From NCBI GenBank assembly GCA_033344875.1, contig JAWPMO010000001.1, positions 372,001 to 436,000 of the forward strand: a stretch of 64,000 nt of DNA, read 5' to 3'. Positions 1 through 8,516 of the stretch are shown here, piece after piece. Each line of letters starts with the position of its first letter. The stretch's first letter is position 1. The position numbers and the translations under genes are program-made. The notes beneath the pieces were generated by a model, which saw nothing but the letters and a program-made list of their open reading frames with translations, made no database searches and was not told the origin of the DNA. This DNA is from Ilumatobacteraceae bacterium (lineage in GTDB: Bacteria > Actinomycetota > Acidimicrobiia > Acidimicrobiales > Ilumatobacteraceae).

Positions 1-981
1 CGCCTCGATCATGGTGGTCACGACGGCCGACTCGGGGTCGGCGAGGTACGGGTTCTTGACGTCGACGAGTTCGACCTCGGCGCGGAACCGGTCGTCGCGG
101 GTCCTGGCCGCGTCGAGGCAGCGGTCGATCTCGGCGCGAACCGTTTCGACGCTGACCCCGGGCTGGGGACGGCAGTCGACGCGGATGACGCATTCGTCGG
201 GGATCATCGACGGTCCACCCGGCGGCAGGCCGCCGTAGACGCGGCCGGGCGCCATCATCGTCTCGGCGCCGAACAGGTGGAGGGTGCGGTCGTCGAGCGT
301 CGGCTCGAGGCGCGACTGGTCGAGCTCGACGATCGCGTGGGCGGCGAGCATGTTGGCGTTGATCGCGAGGTGCTTGTGGCAGGTGTGGGCCGATCGTCCC
401 TGGGTCGTGACGTCGAAGTAGTACCGGCCGCGGTGACCGAGGAAGATCTCGTTGTCGGACAGTTCGCCGAGCACGCACAGGTCGGCGGTGTAGTCTTCGA
501 AGTACCTGATGCTGCCGAGCTGGTCGCCCATGTGGTCGCTGACGGCCGCCATCGCCGCGGTGCCGTTGAGGGGCAGTCCGCTGGCTCGGACGGCTTCGAT
601 GGCGACGATCTGGCAGGCCAACGCTGCCTTCATGTCCATGATCCCGTGCCCATAGACGTGCCCGTCGATCAGGTCGCCCGAGAACGGATCGGTCTTACTC
701 CATCCGATCGAGACCGGCTTGGTGTCCATGTGTCCGGTCAGGACGACGCGCGGTCCGTCACCGAAGCGGACCTCGCCGATCGCGTTCGGTCGGTCGGGGA
801 CCACATCTTGGAGCTCGACCCCGTCGAACCCCGACTCGGCCATCGTGTCGGCGAGCAGTTTCGCGAGCGGACCCTCGTCGCCGAGCACGCTCGGGACTCG
901 ACACACCGCTCGGGTGAGTTCGATCGCTCGCTGGGTGTCGACGGCGGCCAGGACCTGTTCCGCGATTTCTGACGGTTGCAC
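1..981 (-). CDS. M20 family metallohydrolase (ArgE/DapE/YlmB-like), 3' end outside the window
   Basis: Zinc-dependent amidohydrolase of the M20 peptidase clan, cut by the window edge. The start is a GTG at 981 preceded by a purine-rich GGAAGAGAGG. The first metal-binding motif is present (GHMDTKP near residue 80) and so is the bridging Asp region (YGHGIMDMKAA). A GELS segment and GRSAHTCHKH of the dimerisation lid follow. The usual Asp-Glu-Glu motif that supplies the general base reads SDHMGDQLGS instead, so the catalytic Glu pair appears to be missing. Relatives remove acyl or formyl groups from amines (acetylornithine, succinyl-DAP, formyl-aminopyrimidine). It faces away from the ADH gene and shares the upstream region with the 1099 operator. 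Family assignment is firm; substrate and activity are not. Confidence 0.85.
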   Translation of the reverse strand, partial: MQPSEIAEQVLAAVDTQRAIELTRAVCRVPSVLGDEGPLAKLLADTMAESGFDGVELQDVVPDRPNAIGEVRFGDGPRVVLTGHMDTKPVSIGWSKTDPFSGDLIDGHVYGHGIMDMKAALACQIVAIEAVRASGLPLNGTAAMAAVSDHMGDQLGSIRYFEDYTADLCVLGELSDNEIFLGHRGRYYFDVTTQGRSAHTCHKHLAINANMLAAHAIVELDQSRLEPTLDDRTLHLFGAETMMAPGRVYGGLPPGGPSMIPDECVIRVDCRPQPGVSVETVRAEIDRCLDAARTRDDRFRAEVELVDVKNPYLADPESAVVTTMIEA

Positions 982-1098
982 GGAGTGCCTCTCTTCCTTG
1001 TTGCTGTGGTGTTGGCGGTTGGTGGGAAAGCTCCCGTCGCCACCGCCCGGTCCGAACGTGGGTGCTCGTGCGGTTCGCACGGGAGCGCTAGGTCTGGT

Positions 1099-1108
1099 AT
1101 CTTAGATC
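1099..1108 (+). promoter_or_regulatory. Candidate GntR-family operator ATCTTAGATC (copy 1)
   Basis: ATCTTAGATC lies between the divergent M20 hydrolase and the alcohol dehydrogenase. The same decamer occurs before the ALDH gene at 5011, in reverse complement at 10547-10556, and with one mismatch at 6555. The four copies all precede genes of this cluster. Confidence 0.6.
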
Positions 1109-1165
1109 CCACATGCGCCGTGTCAAACTGTGGCGGATGAATCAGCCGATGAGACGGAGGTACTG

Positions 1166-2278
1166 ATGGAGACGACGACAGCAGCGGTGATCCGTGAGTC
1201 CGGAGGGCAGTTCCAGCTCGAAGACCTCGCGCTCGACGACCTGCGTCCCCACGAGATCGTGGTGAGGGTCGCGGGCGCCGGAATCTGCCACACCGACCTC
1301 ATCTGCCGCGACCAGTGGTTCCCGGTGCCGCTCCCACTCGTGCTGGGTCACGAGGGCTCCGGCGTCGTCGAGGCGGTGGGTTCGGAGGTGACGCGCGTCG
1401 CCGAGGGCGACCGTGTGGTGATGAGCATCAACTCGTGCGGGCACTGCGAGTTCTGCCGGACGGCACCCCCTGGGTACTGCGTCCACCACTACGACCTGAA
1501 CTTCTCGGGCCGGCGGCCCGATGGCTCGGCAACCCTGCGCGACCGCGACGGCACCGACGTCAACGGACACTTCTTCGCCCAGTCGTCGTTCGCGACGCGG
1601 GCGGTCGCAACCGAATACAACGTCGTCAAGGTCGACGACGACCTCCCCCTCGAGCTGCTCGGACCCCTCGCCTGCGGCATCCAGACCGGTGCCGGCTCGG
1701 TCTTCAACTCGCTCGGGGTGAAGCCGGGTTCGTCGATCGCCGTGTTCGGAACCGGTGCCGTCGGCCTGAGTGCGATCATGGCCGCCGCTGCGCTCGGCGC
1801 GACGCGGATCATCGGGGTGGACGTGCACGATTCCCGGCTGGCGACCGCGACCGACCTCGGAGCAACCGATGTCGTCAACGGGTCGACGACGGACTCCGCC
1901 GCTGCGATCGCCGAGCTCACCGATGGCCGGGGTGTCGACTACACCCTCGAGACCACGGCGGTCCCCGCCGTCGCTCGACAAGCGGTCGAGTCACTCGCAC
2001 TCCTCGGGACCTGTGGACTCGTCGGTGTGCCGCCGGCGCGTACCGAGCTGGCACTCGACTATCACAGCGTCCTGTTCGGCAGGTTCGTCCGTGGCATCAT
2101 CGGTGGCGATGCTCGGGCCCACCTGTTCATCCCGCTCTTGCTCGACCTCTGGCGCCAGGGTTCGTTCCCGTTCGACAAGCTGATCACCACCTATCCGCTC
2201 GATCAGATCAACCAGGCCGCCCACGACGCCGAGACCGGTGTGGCCATCAAGCCAGTCATCGTGATGCCGACGGCCTGA
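1166..2278 (+). CDS. Zinc-dependent alcohol dehydrogenase, MDR family (aryl/benzyl alcohol dehydrogenase-like)
   Basis: NAD(P)-dependent oxidation of an alcohol to an aldehyde in the cytoplasm. The catalytic zinc site is visible (GICHTD, then GHEGSGVVEAVG), as is the four-Cys structural zinc loop (CGHCEFCRTAPPGYC). The Rossmann motif GTGAVGLSAI lies near residue 200. I chose the ATG at 1166 because ACGGAGGT precedes it at good spacing; a GTG at 1130 in the same frame has no ribosome site. A second ADH of the same family is at 9396, and each is close to an ALDH, so alcohol to aldehyde to acid oxidation is likely. Substrate unknown; aryl-alcohol type is inferred from overall resemblance. Confidence 0.9.
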   Translation: METTTAAVIRESGGQFQLEDLALDDLRPHEIVVRVAGAGICHTDLICRDQWFPVPLPLVLGHEGSGVVEAVGSEVTRVAEGDRVVMSINSCGHCEFCRTAPPGYCVHHYDLNFSGRRPDGSATLRDRDGTDVNGHFFAQSSFATRAVATEYNVVKVDDDLPLELLGPLACGIQTGAGSVFNSLGVKPGSSIAVFGTGAVGLSAIMAAAALGATRIIGVDVHDSRLATATDLGATDVVNGSTTDSAAAIAELTDGRGVDYTLETTAVPAVARQAVESLALLGTCGLVGVPPARTELALDYHSVLFGRFVRGIIGGDARAHLFIPLLLDLWRQGSFPFDKLITTYPLDQINQAAHDAETGVAIKPVIVMPTA

Positions 2279-2338
2279 TCGCCCGATCGGACGCGGCACG
2301 AACCACCAAGCACCTCCAGCATCGAGAAAGTGACGACC

Positions 2339-3154
2339 ATGACCATGACCGACACCGATCAGCCCCCGGCGTTCGAGCTCCGCGAGGTCTCGAAGCGCTT
2401 CTCGACCAAGAAAGGTCAACTCCCCGTCGTCCGCAGTGTCGAGATGCACGCCCGTCGGGGGGAGTTCATCAGCATCATCGGTCCGAGCGGCTGCGGCAAG
2501 AGCACCCTGTTCAAGATGATCGCCGGCCTCGAACAGCCGAGTGACGGCGAGATCAGGGTCGACGGCCATCTCGCGACCGGGCACACCGAAGAGTTCGCCT
2601 ACATGCCACAGAAGGACCTCCTGTTTCCCTGGCGGACGATCCTCGACAACACGACGATGGGGCTCGAGGTGCAGGGGATGAGCCGATCGGCGGCGCGGGC
2701 TAAGGCCCGGCCCCTGTTCGAGACCTTCGGTATCGCTGGATTCGAGGACTCGTACCCGTGGCAGCTGTCCGGCGGGATGCGTCAGCGCGCGGCGCTGCTG
2801 CGAACCGTGGTCCAGGACCGCCCGGTGCTCTTGCTCGACGAGCCCTTCGGTGCACTCGATTCACTGACACGGGTCGAGATGCAGGAGTGGTTGACCGAGG
2901 TCTGGGAACAGTTCCGATGGACCGTGGTGTTGATCACCCACGACATCCGAGAGGCGGTCTTCCTGTCGGACCGCGTCTATGTCCTGACGGCGCGGCCGGC
3001 GGGGGTGCGCGAGGTCCACGAGATCGATCTCGAGCGTCCACGCGACCTCGGCGTCGTCACCGACGCGCGGTTCGCCCAGTTCGAGGCCAGCCTGCTGGAA
3101 GCGCTGCGCGAAGAGTCGAGGGTGTCGCACGCACAAGACGACGTCGCACCCTGA
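2339..3154 (+). CDS. ABC transporter ATPase, nitrate/sulfonate/taurine (SsuB/TauB/ThiZ) type
   Basis: Cytoplasmic ATPase of an ABC importer. It has Walker A (GPSGCGKST), a Q-loop in the typical NitT/TauT form (MPQKDLLFPWRTILDN), the signature LSGGMRQRAAL, Walker B (LLLDEPFGALD) and the H-loop (ITHDIREAV). At about 271 residues it has normal length for the family. It follows the ADH by 60 nt and is probably cotranscribed. No permease or binding protein is encoded anywhere in the window, so its partners lie elsewhere or have been lost. The family imports sulfonates, nitrate or thiamine-pyrimidine precursors. The start at 2339 is favoured over the GTG at 2330, but no strong ribosome site separates them. 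Confidence 0.9.
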   Translation: MTMTDTDQPPAFELREVSKRFSTKKGQLPVVRSVEMHARRGEFISIIGPSGCGKSTLFKMIAGLEQPSDGEIRVDGHLATGHTEEFAYMPQKDLLFPWRTILDNTTMGLEVQGMSRSAARAKARPLFETFGIAGFEDSYPWQLSGGMRQRAALLRTVVQDRPVLLLDEPFGALDSLTRVEMQEWLTEVWEQFRWTVVLITHDIREAVFLSDRVYVLTARPAGVREVHEIDLERPRDLGVVTDARFAQFEASLLEALREESRVSHAQDDVAP

Positions 3155-3205
3155 CCCGGCGTCACCCGCGGTCGACGTGCCTCGACCGACGTCAGGGGAC
3201 CGACG

Positions 3206-4204
3206 TCAATGTGTCGACGTGTCGACCGACGTCATGATCGAGGTCGCGTCGACGGCGACGCCGTCGAGGGTCAGGGTCGCGTCGCGCATGACGCAGTCGA
3301 GGTGTGCCACGGCGGGGACCGCGCCGCCGTACGCGATCGAGTTGCCGAGTGCGATGTGCGCGGTACCGAGTGCGGACTCGGTTTCCATCGCCACGTCGCA
3401 AACACGGCCCGCCGGATTGAGCCCGAGTGACACCTCGGCAAAGTTCGTCATCCGGGGATCGTCACAGCGTTCGAGCATCGCGGTCAGTCGCTCGCTCTCC
3501 GGGCCCTCGACGTTCACGAGTCGTCCCTCGTCGAAGGTCAGGACGACCGGTTCCGGCAACGGCCCGACACCCATGAACAACAGGTCGGCGTCGATCACGG
3601 CAATGCCGTGGGTCGTCCCCTCGACCGGAGCGGTGCCGGCTTCGATGTCCGGCGGTGCCATATAGCTGCCCGACGTTCGGCAGATGCCGTGCAACACCCG
3701 GCCGGGACGGTCGGTGACGATGCCGCTGAGCGAGGTACCGGCGGGCGTTGTGAGGGAGAACTCGGTGGCGGCGTTCCAGCGCTCGCCGACCTGTTCGGCG
3801 GCGGCGCGCAGTTCGTCGAAGTCGACCGACATCGGCCCCCCGGGGCGAAAGGTCTCGAGCCGAACGCCGGGCATCGCAAGGTAGCGCACCCCGATGTCGG
3901 TCGCGTCGCGTCGCGCCTGGTTCGAGCCGATGAAGACCGAGGTCAGTTCGATCACGGCGTCGCTGTGCTTGATCGCCGCGGCGACGGCGATCGGCACGTC
4001 GGACCCGGGGATCACCGCGCGGGGCATCTCGAGGACGACCGGTACCGCCTCGGAGGCATCGATCCCGGTGACCAGCGCATCGACGACTCGACGATCGGTG
4101 TCGGAGTCGACCAGCACCGTGACCTGCTCGCCGGCCGCCACACCGAGGCAGCGGTGGAGGGCGTTGTGGATCGCTGGGCCACCAGGATGCGCTGGTGAGG
4201 TCAT
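3206..4204 (-). CDS. M29-fold / NicX-like protein (2,5-dihydroxypyridine dioxygenase family)
   Basis: Resembles the leucyl-aminopeptidase-fold proteins that include NicX, the non-heme iron enzyme that opens 2,5-dihydroxypyridine. Visible landmarks are the C-terminal AHLDCVMRDATLTLDG segment, whose His-x-Asp matches the HxD metal pair of this family, the FAEVSLGLNPAGR segment, and an N-terminal domain of about 150 residues with alternating strands and helices. At 332 residues it is close to NicX length. It lies 17 nt downstream of the GntR gene on the same strand and is probably cotranscribed, hence autoregulated with it. It could act as a peptidase instead; the ring-cleavage assignment is inference from family resemblance. 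Confidence 0.75.
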   Translation of the reverse strand: MTSPAHPGGPAIHNALHRCLGVAAGEQVTVLVDSDTDRRVVDALVTGIDASEAVPVVLEMPRAVIPGSDVPIAVAAAIKHSDAVIELTSVFIGSNQARRDATDIGVRYLAMPGVRLETFRPGGPMSVDFDELRAAAEQVGERWNAATEFSLTTPAGTSLSGIVTDRPGRVLHGICRTSGSYMAPPDIEAGTAPVEGTTHGIAVIDADLLFMGVGPLPEPVVLTFDEGRLVNVEGPESERLTAMLERCDDPRMTNFAEVSLGLNPAGRVCDVAMETESALGTAHIALGNSIAYGGAVPAVAHLDCVMRDATLTLDGVAVDATSIMTSVDTSTH

Positions 4205-4221
4205 CGTGTGATGCGCCCGGC

Positions 4222-4887
4222 TCAGCTGCCGTCGGCGAGTGCGAGCGCGAGCACCCGGTCCAGATGGTTCGTGAGCAGCTCGGCGGCGCGGTCTCTGTCG
4301 CGTTCTGCGAGTGCATCGACGATCGCGAGGTGCTCGTCGGTCGAGTCCTCGACACTATTGGTCAGCGACCCACTGATCGATCGCATCCGGGCGAGCGGCC
4401 CACCGAGCGCTGCGTACGAGCGACTCAGCCATGGGTTGTCGGCGAGGTCGATCAGGCCCGTGTGGAAGTCGCCGATCCGGCGCAGTGCGCCTTGATGGTC
4501 GCCGGCGGCCTCGGATGTCGCGCCCTGTGTGGCCAGTGCGCGCAAACCCTCGATCGATTCGAGGGTCGCATGCTCGGCGACTCGGCGCGCGGCGGCGATC
4601 TCGAGGACCGCCCTGACCTCCATCAGGTCGCGGGCGTCGGAGTCACGGGTTTCGGCCGCGAAGGTCCCCTTGAACGGGATCGTCTCGACGAGACCTTCCT
4701 GCTCGAGGCGGGTGAGTGCGTGGCGGATCGGTGTCTTGGAGATGCCGAGTTGGGAGACCAGCCAGTTCTCCGAGATCGGGGCGCCAGGCGGGAGGCGAAG
4801 GTCGGTGATCGCCTGTCGGATCTCGTCGTATGCGGTGTCCTTCAACTGTGATGACTGCAGCGGCGTCAATGCGGCCGGGTTACTCAT
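4222..4887 (-). CDS. GntR family transcriptional regulator, FCD subfamily
   Basis: DNA-binding regulator of 221 residues. An N-terminal winged helix-turn-helix (about 15-80: AYDEIRQAITDLRLPPG, then SQLGISKTPIRHALTRLEQEG) is joined to an all-helical FCD ligand-binding domain. FCD proteins usually bind small carboxylates or metal-ligand complexes and act as repressors. The ATG at 4887 follows GAAGGGAACC at a good distance; an earlier ATG at 4989 would overlap the divergent promoter. The gene is transcribed away from the ALDH gene at 5046, and an ATCTTAGATC operator lies between them. It is the obvious candidate to bind all four copies of that site. Confidence 0.93.
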   Translation of the reverse strand: MSNPAALTPLQSSQLKDTAYDEIRQAITDLRLPPGAPISENWLVSQLGISKTPIRHALTRLEQEGLVETIPFKGTFAAETRDSDARDLMEVRAVLEIAAARRVAEHATLESIEGLRALATQGATSEAAGDHQGALRRIGDFHTGLIDLADNPWLSRSYAALGGPLARMRSISGSLTNSVEDSTDEHLAIVDALAERDRDRAAELLTNHLDRVLALALADGS

Positions 4888-5010
4888 TCTGGTTCCCTTC
4901 TTCGCCCATGGTGGATCGCCCGACCGGCTGGCTCGATCGGCGGTGTGATGGGTCGGTGGTTGTTCGAATGGAGCCAGCCAATCATACAATCCCTGCGTGC
5001 CGGGTACGGT

Positions 5011-5020
5011 ATCTTAGATC
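5011..5020. promoter_or_regulatory. Candidate GntR-family operator ATCTTAGATC (copy 2)
   Basis: Exact copy of the decamer in the 158-nt divergent region between the GntR gene and the ALDH, 26 nt before the ALDH start. Position between the regulator and its neighbour is the classic autoregulatory arrangement. Confidence 0.65.
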
Positions 5021-5045
5021 CCGGCAAACGACACAGGAGTGAAAC

Positions 5046-6497
5046 ATGATGGAAACACACCCCACGTTGGCGCTGCCACAGCAGGGGATCTGGTTGGGTG
5101 GCGAACTGGTGTCGGCGGGTGGTGCGCCACGCCGACTGGTCGACCCGGCGAGCGGTGCCGTCCTCGCCGAGATCGCCGACGCGGACGTCGCCGATGTCGA
5201 TCACGCGGTCACCGCGGCGGTTGGTGCCCGCGCTGCGTGGGCCCGGACGACGCCGGCTGACCGAGCGTTGGTCCTCCTTCGCCTCGCCGACCGCATCGAG
5301 GCCGACATCGACAATCTGGCCATGCTCGAAGCGGCTAACACCGGTAAGCCGCTGGCGGCAGCGGCCGCGGAGATACCGTTCGCGGTCGACAATCTCCGCT
5401 TCTTCGCCGGTGCTGCCCGGACCCCGACGACGCAGGCGGCGGGCGAGTATGTCGCGGGCTACACCTCGATGCTGCGTCGTGAGCCGGTTGGTGTCGTCGC
5501 GGCGATTGCCCCGTGGAACTACCCGCTGATGATGGCGATCTGGAAGATCGGGCCCGCCCTCGCGGCGGGGAACCCGGTCGTGCTGAAGCCGGCGGAGTTG
5601 ACCCCGCTGACCGCGCTGCGCCTCGCCGAGCTCGCCGCCGACGTCGTCCCACCCGGGGTGTTCAGTGTCGTGACCGGCGACGGGGCGACGATCGGTTCGC
5701 ACCTGGTCGCCCACCCGGAGGTGGCGATGATCACCCTGACCGGTGAGGTCACGACCGGACAGGCGATCGCGACCGCCGCCGCGAACCGGCTTGCCCGAAC
5801 CCATCTCGAGTTGGGTGGCAAGGCCCCGATGATCGTGTTCGCCGACGCAGACGTGGAGGCGGTGGCGTTGCTGGCAGCGATGTGCGGCTTCGGCAACACG
5901 GGTCAGGACTGCACGGCGGCCTGCCGCGTCCTCGTCGCTCCCCAGATCCACGATGCGGTCGTCGAGGCGACCACCGCGGCCGCGGAGGGGGTGGTCGTCG
6001 GGGCACCCTTCGACGACGGTGCCGAGATCGGGCCGCTGATCTCCTCCGAGCACCGCGAGCGCGTCGCCGGCTTCGTCGACCGCGCCGTCGCCGCCGGTGC
6101 GCGAGCGACGATCGGCGGAGGATCACCCGATCGTGACGGGTGGTACTTCGAGCCGACGGTGCTCGTCGGCGCCGACCACGACGCCGAGATCGTCCAGCGC
6201 GAGGTCTTCGGGCCCGTCGTCACGGTGCACCCGGTCGACGAAGGAGACCTGGTCGAGATGGCGCAGGCGGTGCCGTATTCGCTGGCGGCCAGCGTCTGGA
6301 CCGGTGACGTCGGTCGGGCGATGCGGGTTGCCCGCGACCTCCACGTCGGCACGGTGTGGATCAACGACCACTTTCCCTTGATCTCGGAGATGCCGCACGG
6401 TGGATTCGGGTTGTCGGGCCACGGCAAGGATCTGTCGGCGGCATCGGTTGATGCCTATTCCGACCTCAAGCACGTGGTGGTCAATCTCGATCGCTGA
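5046..6497 (+). CDS. NAD-dependent aldehyde dehydrogenase
   Basis: Oxidises an aldehyde to the acid with NAD(P). The catalytic Glu lies in LELGGKAP and the nucleophilic Cys in GNTGQDC; the NAD-binding stretch reads IAPWNYPLMMAIWK. Length 483 residues is typical. CAGGAG six nt before the ATG fixes the start. The gene carries its own operator copy (5011) and is the first gene of the rightward set. Members of this class often act on betaine aldehyde, aminoaldehydes or aromatic aldehydes; the sequence does not decide which. A second, different ALDH is at 10609. Confidence 0.94.
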   Translation: MMETHPTLALPQQGIWLGGELVSAGGAPRRLVDPASGAVLAEIADADVADVDHAVTAAVGARAAWARTTPADRALVLLRLADRIEADIDNLAMLEAANTGKPLAAAAAEIPFAVDNLRFFAGAARTPTTQAAGEYVAGYTSMLRREPVGVVAAIAPWNYPLMMAIWKIGPALAAGNPVVLKPAELTPLTALRLAELAADVVPPGVFSVVTGDGATIGSHLVAHPEVAMITLTGEVTTGQAIATAAANRLARTHLELGGKAPMIVFADADVEAVALLAAMCGFGNTGQDCTAACRVLVAPQIHDAVVEATTAAAEGVVVGAPFDDGAEIGPLISSEHRERVAGFVDRAVAAGARATIGGGSPDRDGWYFEPTVLVGADHDAEIVQREVFGPVVTVHPVDEGDLVEMAQAVPYSLAASVWTGDVGRAMRVARDLHVGTVWINDHFPLISEMPHGGFGLSGHGKDLSAASVDAYSDLKHVVVNLDR

Positions 6498-6554
6498 ATC
6501 AGGGGTTCTCGGGGTTGCGCTTGCCGAGGTGACCTCGATGAGCTAGCGTGTGAG

Positions 6555-6564
6555 ATCTCAGATC
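6555..6564. promoter_or_regulatory. Candidate GntR-family operator, one-mismatch copy ATCTCAGATC (copy 3)
   Basis: Located between the ALDH stop and the diiron gene, 36 nt before its start. The surrounding GAGATCTCAGATCT is itself partly palindromic. One base differs from the copies at 1099 and 5011. Confidence 0.5.
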
Positions 6565-6600
6565 TTGGACCCGGGTTCTCCCCGGTGAGTGAGGAGCATG

Positions 6601-7539
6601 ATGACGTACACACTGGCACCGGTCGGCAGCGGCCGATCTCACGCGGTACTGGACCTGCCGGACCAGAACCTGCCACTCGAACTCGACGACGGCGTCGCCG
6701 GGGTTCGGACCCTGTACCGGCGAGCAAAGGCCGGTGAGTGGAATCCCGCGACCGACATCGACTGGGACCGACTCGACATCTCGAAGTACACCGACGAGCA
6801 GCTCTTCGCCGCCCGCCAGTACTGGTCGCGCCGGGCGTGGGGCGAGTACGGCGCGATCTCCGAGAGCCCGGCGCTGCTGCTTCGCTACGTCAAGGAGCGC
6901 CGCGAACCCGATCTCGCGATGTTCTGGACGATCCGGACCCAAGAAGAAGTCCGCCACGCCGACGTCTGCCGACGGATGGCTGACCATCTGGGCGGCTACC
7001 TCCCCGAACCGGTGAGCAAGGACCTCGAAGGGTCGGTCGCGACCCACGGCGTCCGAGGGATGAGCTTCGATGCCGACACCTCCCTCGAAGCGATCTTCGC
7101 CGCCCTGATCTGTTGCGCGGAGGTGATCGCGTACGACGTGTTCCGAGCACTGATCAAGATCACGACGGATCCGGTCGCGAAGCAGATCCTCCAGCTCATC
7201 TTCCGTGACGAGGTGCGACATTGCGAGTTCGGGTGGCAGTACATGGACTATCGCGTCCCGAACATGACACCGGCAGAACTCGACGAGGTGCGCGACAAGG
7301 TCGTCTGGATGATGGAGGCGGTCGAACTCAAGGGCTACCACTCGGCCTGGTTGGCCCCAGACCCCGACCTGTCCGAGATCGAGGCCGACCGGATCGTGTA
7401 CGAGGCCGGCCTCGGGGCCACGGTCGAAGAGCTCGAGCTGCCGATCTTGACCGAATCGGTCGCCGGGATCCGCGACCGCATGCGCGGCTGGGGCATCGAG
7501 CTCCCACCGTTCCACCATCCCAAGACCGGCACCTTCTGA
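6601..7539 (+). CDS. Ferritin-like diiron oxygenase-type protein with complete metal ligands
   Basis: Four-helix-bundle protein of 312 residues. Two carboxylate-histidine motifs are seen: EEVRHA (about 115-120) and DEVRHCEF (about 203-210). Glutamates in the other two helices are at about 82/88 and 174. This is the ligand set of ferritin-like diiron oxygenases and oxidases. The N-terminal signature EWNPATDIDW is shared with the neighbour at 7605 in altered form. The downstream gene is a degenerate paralogue, which suggests a heteromeric enzyme. GAGGAG precedes the ATGATG pair; 6601 has the better spacing. Likely role: O2-dependent oxidation step of the pathway; the substrate cannot be read from the sequence. 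Confidence 0.75.
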   Translation: MTYTLAPVGSGRSHAVLDLPDQNLPLELDDGVAGVRTLYRRAKAGEWNPATDIDWDRLDISKYTDEQLFAARQYWSRRAWGEYGAISESPALLLRYVKERREPDLAMFWTIRTQEEVRHADVCRRMADHLGGYLPEPVSKDLEGSVATHGVRGMSFDADTSLEAIFAALICCAEVIAYDVFRALIKITTDPVAKQILQLIFRDEVRHCEFGWQYMDYRVPNMTPAELDEVRDKVVWMMEAVELKGYHSAWLAPDPDLSEIEADRIVYEAGLGATVEELELPILTESVAGIRDRMRGWGIELPPFHHPKTGTF

Positions 7540-7604
7540 GCCCGAACCACGGGCGGCACCACCGACCTCGCACCACGAGCCCCACCACCAATCAAGGAAT
7601 CACG

Positions 7605-8516
7605 ATGACGTCAACGATGATCGCGACCGACCGGCAACACGAGTTCGCGCTCGGCACCGAGCAGCGCTTCCCGCTCGCGCTCGAATCCACACTCCCCGCC
7701 ATCTGGGACGCGTACGAGCGTTCGCTGGTCGATGTCTGGGACCCAGAGGCTGCGGTCCATTGGGACCGACTCGACGTCGCGGCGTGGGACGCCGACCAAC
7801 GCGCTGCCGGTGCACTGGTGTGGAGCCATCTCGCGTGGGTCGAGTTTCCGGCCATCGCCGAGTCCGAAGCGACCCTGGTTCGAGCCTGCCTCGACCTCGG
7901 CGTCGACATCGACATCAAGTACTGCTTGTCGATGCGGGCGGTGGAACGCGCCCGCTCCACCGACTACGGGCACCTCCTGGCGTCTCGCCTCGATCACTAC
8001 GAGTCGGGGTCCGACGACTCGGTCCTCGCCGGTCTGCTCGACGACGACCTCGCGCGACGAGTCCTCCACGTCGACACCGATCTCGATGCGTATCTCGCTG
8101 CCCACGTCCTCGCCCAGGCGATCGTCGACCTCCGGATGTGGGAGGCCACGGGTCGCCAGGCGGTGGCGCCGATCGCGAACGTCGTCGAGCTGATCGTGCG
8201 TGACAAGGCCCGGATGGTGGACGTTGCGGAACTCCATCTCGCCCACACCTTGCCATCACGGGATCAGGCCGATCGTGTGATGATCGCCGGTGTGGTCGAA
8301 CACGTCATGAACAACGAAGAGGCCGCCGGACGACGCGTGCCTGCCCTGCTCTCCGATGGCCCCCTCCGAGACCGGCTCCTCGCGGCGCACGGCATCGCCT
8401 CGTCAGCTGGCCTCGGCGGCGTCACCGACGATGCCCAATCCTCGATCTTCCGTGACGCATCCGGTGAGGTCACCCAGCGGCTGGCCGCGATCGGCGTCGA
8501 CGTGTCGATCGGGTGA
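7605..8516 (+). CDS. Ferritin-like paralogue that has lost the diiron ligands
   Basis: Same fold and length class as the preceding gene (303 residues), recognisable from AVHWDRLDVAAWDADQ and the helical pattern. The metal motifs are changed: the position of EEVRHA reads AVERAR, and DEVRH reads DKARM, so both histidines (to Arg117 and Met204) and the fourth-helix Glu (to Lys201) are gone. The third-helix Glu aligns with Ala. It should not bind iron. AAGGA precedes the ATG by about 7 nt. It overlaps the creatininase-family gene by 4 nt (GTGA), so the two are translationally coupled. Likely a structural or regulatory subunit of the active paralogue; that is inference. Confidence 0.65.
   Translation: MTSTMIATDRQHEFALGTEQRFPLALESTLPAIWDAYERSLVDVWDPEAAVHWDRLDVAAWDADQRAAGALVWSHLAWVEFPAIAESEATLVRACLDLGVDIDIKYCLSMRAVERARSTDYGHLLASRLDHYESGSDDSVLAGLLDDDLARRVLHVDTDLDAYLAAHVLAQAIVDLRMWEATGRQAVAPIANVVELIVRDKARMVDVAELHLAHTLPSRDQADRVMIAGVVEHVMNNEEAAGRRVPALLSDGPLRDRLLAAHGIASSAGLGGVTDDAQSSIFRDASGEVTQRLAAIGVDVSIG

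Noticed and set aside
4884-6053. Long minus-strand open frame across the GntR/ALDH region
   Set aside because: It lies over the ALDH in an antisense phase and covers the divergent promoter with no coding features.
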